NCBI GenBank assembly: GCA_015499985.1
Contig: JAAAUF010001188.1
Location: 1-10,631, forward strand
DNA length: 10,631 bases
Origin: Haplosporangium gracile
Lineage: Eukaryota > Mortierellomycota > Mortierellomycetes > Mortierellales > Mortierellaceae
Direction of reading: 5' to 3'
The stretch's first letter is position 1, and each line of letters starts with the position of its first letter. The position numbers and the translations under genes are program-made. The notes beneath the pieces are model-generated. The model saw nothing but the letters and a program-made list of their open reading frames with translations. It was not told the origin of the DNA and made no database searches. Of the stretch, positions 8,174 to 10,631 are shown one piece after another.

Positions 8174-10381
8174 ATGGCCGCTGCCTCTTCTTCTTCACCC
8201 AATTCTCCCACCCCAGCCAACATGCTCCCAGTTCTCATCGTCGGAGGAGGCCCCGTTGGTCTCTTTGAAGCCCTTCTCCTCACAAAACTCGGCATCTCTG
8301 TCCGCATCATCGAACGCGAACACTCTATTTCCCCTTTCTCCAAAGCTCTTGGTCTCCAAGCCCGGTCCATGGAAATTTTCCGTCTCGCAGGTGTCATCGA
8401 CCCTTTCCTCGAGAAGGGTAGCCCCATTTCCAACCTCAATTTTTACTCTGCCGGCAAGCACTTCGCAACCATGCCCATCGTGGGTACACCCGAAGATACC
8501 GAGTACTGTTATGGCCTGTTCCTGGAACAAGAGGTTACCTCTGAGATTTTGCGCGATGAGTTGGTAAAGCTGGGGGTTGAGGTTAATTATGGATGGGAGC
8601 TCATGGATACCAAGGTCATCGATAATGGTTCTCATGAAAAAACCTATGTCGAGACGACGATTCGACGCGCCTTGTCCGGAGACAACATGGTACCTGGGGA
8701 GAACTTGGAGATTGGAATTGTTGACGAGCGCACTGAGCAGAAGGATAAGGAGTATGAGACTGAAGTCGTGAGATCCAAGTACATGGTTGCCTGTGATGGT
8801 GGTCGGTCGACTGTTCGACACAAGCTGAACATCGGGTTCCCTGGTCGTACACTTACAAGCAAGACCTTTATGTGGGATGGTATCGCAGACACCGATATTC
8901 TTGTCGACGGCGTCACGTAAGCCCTCACCCCCTTTTTTTTAGTGCCTTCATTGCATTTTTTCTGTTTGTTATTTTTGAATGCGCATGCACGGTTGTACTC
9001 ACTCACCCGCACTGCCCATTTTTGTTTTATTATTTTTAGTGTGATATCCAACCCAAACAAACGCGCAATGCATCTCTTCCCCCTCAGTCACGGAACAATC
9101 CGAGTCCAAATCGAAGCTGGCGTGATCGAGGACGGCGAGGACTTCACAGAGACTATCAAGAACCTGACCATCGACCAGTTCGAAGCCATAGCCAGGGACT
9201 GTGTCTACCCCGCCAAATTCAATATCAAGGAAACAATCTGGCTAACTGGGTTCAGAGTCAACGAGCGCCGCGCTGAGCAGTTTGTCTATAAGAACCACGT
9301 CTTTCTTGCCGGCGACGCAGCACACATTCATTCTCCTGCTGGTGGACAAGGAATGAACACGGGTCTGCAGGATGCTCACAATCTGGCCTGGAAAATTGCT
9401 TTTGCGCTTCAGGGTCTTATCGATCCCGAACTCATCCTGCCCACCTATGCCGAGAGGGAGCCTATGGCGGATAGAGCGATCGAGGTCTCGTCAGCGATTT
9501 TGCGGAGAAACCAGACGGTCGGCTATGGCTCTCATTACATGAAACTAGCCTTTTTTTCTGTCACGCCTTTTGTTCTGAATGCCTTGCGCAAGTTCAACGT
9601 CACCCCTGATGTCTCCATGGTACGCAATTGCTCTTTTTGTTTTTGTTTCTGCTGCGCTTTATGTTTGATGTGTGTAACCGATAATTCAGGGACGAAACCT
9701 TACAGTCCTTTTTTTTTATTTTTCTTGCGCCTTCCGCAGCTTAAGCTTCGGTACGCGGAGAACCACATCAATAGATCGTACACGTCCAAGACACAACCCA
9801 AGGACGAGCACCAAGTAGGAGTCCGCGCTCAATGCGGCACCATCCGCGTCATCGACTCTACCACCCTTTCCAACACCTCTACAATTGACAAGGTCACCAA
9901 GCCTTTCCGACTGCATGAGCTGTTAGTCGGGCTCGGTCGATTTCACATTCTGGTCTTTGCATCCACCACACTCAACTCTCCTGCCGAGGCCAAACAACTC
10001 ACCGCACACTTGAAGCATCACCAATCCATCTGGCGAGGTCGATGGACTTACTCTGCCGACCTGAACGACGGACGCAAGGACAAGCACGACCTTTTTAGAA
10101 TCCACATCCTCGCAGGACCCCAACAATCGACTTCACAGGTCGGAGCGGACTGGGAGACGTTTGTGAACAGGACTGAGGGCGATGGACGTGTGTATGAGGA
10201 TATTGAGGCAAAGGTCCATGCCAAGTTTGGGTTCAATGGCAAGAAGGGGTCTGGAGGAATTGTGGTGATCCGACCGGATGCGCATGTTGGGTATCGCGTT
10301 GAGGGGAGTCAGGCTCAAGCTTGGGAAAAAGTTGATCAGTACTTTTCTGATCTCTTGATAAAGGCAGCTGCTCATCCTTGA
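8174..10381 (+). CDS. FAD-dependent aromatic monooxygenase, phenol hydroxylase/TfdB type, three exons
   Basis: Exons 8174-8916, 9040-9619 and 9740-10381 join to 654 aa ending in TGA. The family hydroxylates aromatic rings using FAD, NAD(P)H and oxygen. Motifs: the dinucleotide fold VLIVGGGPVGL (20-30, GxGxxG) with Glu47 ending the second strand, the DG motif ACDGGRSTVR (206-215), and the second FAD motif GDAAHIHSP (339-347) followed by GQGMNTGLQDAHNLAWK (350-366). The C-terminal 180 residues fit the thioredoxin-like dimerisation domain, ending in VVIRPDAHVGYRV (616-628). Length matches fungal phenol 2-monooxygenases (about 650-665 aa). The start has a good context (ACAACATGGCC); a second in-frame ATG at 8222 lies just before the FAD fold and is a fallback. 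The residues before it are Ser/Pro/Ala-rich and not an obvious signal. Substrate cannot be read from the sequence; the family includes phenol, chlorophenol, resorcinol and polyketide hydroxylases. Predicted cytosolic. Confidence 0.92.
8917..9039 (+). other. Intron 1 of the monooxygenase (123 nt, phase 2)
   Basis: Donor GTAAGC after DGVAC-type sequence GTCAC and acceptor TTTTTAG before TGTGATATCC. The split codon AC+T gives Thr248, then VISNPNKRAMHLFPL. Without splicing the frame stops at once (TAA at 8918-8920). Confidence 0.92.
9620..9739 (+). other. Intron 2 of the monooxygenase (120 nt, phase 0, no in-frame stop)
   Basis: Donor GTACGC after the Met codon of TPDVSM and acceptor TTCCGCAG before CTTAAGCTTCGG. 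The length is a multiple of three and the frame stays open through it, so it must be recognised by splice signals and by its translation: Cys/Phe-rich sequence unlike the enzyme. An earlier CAG at 9687-9689 would shift the frame if used. Confidence 0.8.
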
Positions 10382-10455
10382 TGGGTGGTGGCAACTTATC
10401 ATTATTCCAATACATACCAAAAAACAACAAATATTCAGTCATACATTTATTATCA

Positions 10456-10461
10456 AATAAA
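10456..10461 (+). terminator. AATAAA poly(A) signal of the monooxygenase
   Basis: AATAAA lies about 75 nt after the TGA stop, in an AT-rich stretch. It is the first canonical signal downstream of the gene. Confidence 0.6.
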
Positions 10462-10464
10462 ATA

Positions 10465-10631
10465 CTCAAACATCCTATGAATTGAAAAAAAAAGCATGTA
10501 AAAAAGCATGCGCAAAACGTTGAAAAAAAAACAGGAACGTATATAATTTAGGATGCCGTCAAAAAGGCACTAATCTCAAACCAAAAAAAAAGAAAAAAAA
10601 AAGTATTAAGCGCGTCGTGAGGTGTGGATCT
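10465..10631. other. A-rich 3' flank; no gene seen
   Basis: Several A runs of 8-10 nt and two copies of GCATG (in GCATGTAAAAAAGCATGC, near 10494-10511) are present. No supportable gene. The last 26 nt might hold the end of a minus-strand gene, but this is too short to judge. Confidence 0.4.

Noticed and set aside
7753..8268. 171-codon plus-strand frame running into the monooxygenase start
   Set aside because: It spans the TATA box and the pyrimidine-rich leader and overlaps the true start in another frame; the Ser/Leu/Phe-rich text is a product of the CT tract.
8195..8821. A 208-codon minus-strand open frame opposite exon 1 of the monooxygenase
   Set aside because: Antisense shadow; the plus strand carries unmistakable FAD-binding motifs.
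10606..10631. Possible C-terminal end of a minus-strand gene (IHTSRRA then TAA) at the right edge
   Set aside because: Only seven codons are visible, too few to support a gene.

Overview
The window looks like nuclear DNA from a filamentous fungus. The genes carry short spliceosomal introns (about 70-235 nt, GT...AG, several with CTAAT/CTAAA/CTGAC-type branch sites), T/C-rich leaders before the start codons, TATA-like boxes and AATAAA poly(A) signals. A trifunctional folate enzyme next to a mitochondrial intermediate peptidase is a fungal gene complement. My guess is an early-diverging lineage such as Mucoromycota/Mortierellomycotina, but nothing here fixes the genus.

Layout, left to right. 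(1) Minus strand, 2849 to 191: a three-exon gene for mitochondrial intermediate peptidase (OCT1/MIP, 817 aa deduced), complete, with an arginine-rich targeting sequence and the HEMGH zinc motif. (2) Minus strand, 5823 to 3054: a four-exon gene for the trifunctional folate enzyme FOL1 (772 aa deduced): two dihydroneopterin aldolase repeats, then HPPK, then dihydropteroate synthase. Only about 200 nt separate its stop from the OCT1 start. (3) Minus strand, roughly 6745 to 6364: a candidate small spliced gene that I do not recognise, with a TATA-like box upstream and AATAAA downstream. (4) 7053-7918: about 0.9 kb with no supportable gene. (5) Plus strand, 8174 to 10381: a three-exon gene for an FAD-dependent aromatic-ring monooxygenase of the phenol hydroxylase/TfdB type (654 aa deduced), complete, with a TATA box, a long pyrimidine-rich leader and an AATAAA signal. 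The last 170 nt are A-rich flank.

The genes do not form one pathway. OCT1 trims octapeptides from imported mitochondrial precursors. FOL1 makes dihydropteroate for folate, work that is mitochondrial in some fungi. The monooxygenase is an accessory catabolic or secondary-metabolism type enzyme with an unknown substrate. I see no mobile element, CRISPR array, tRNA or rRNA. The points most worth a second look are the unrecognised small gene, the open reading frames running into the FOL1 leader, the stop-free 120-nt intron in the monooxygenase, and an octapeptidyl-type cleavage motif in the peptidase's own presequence.
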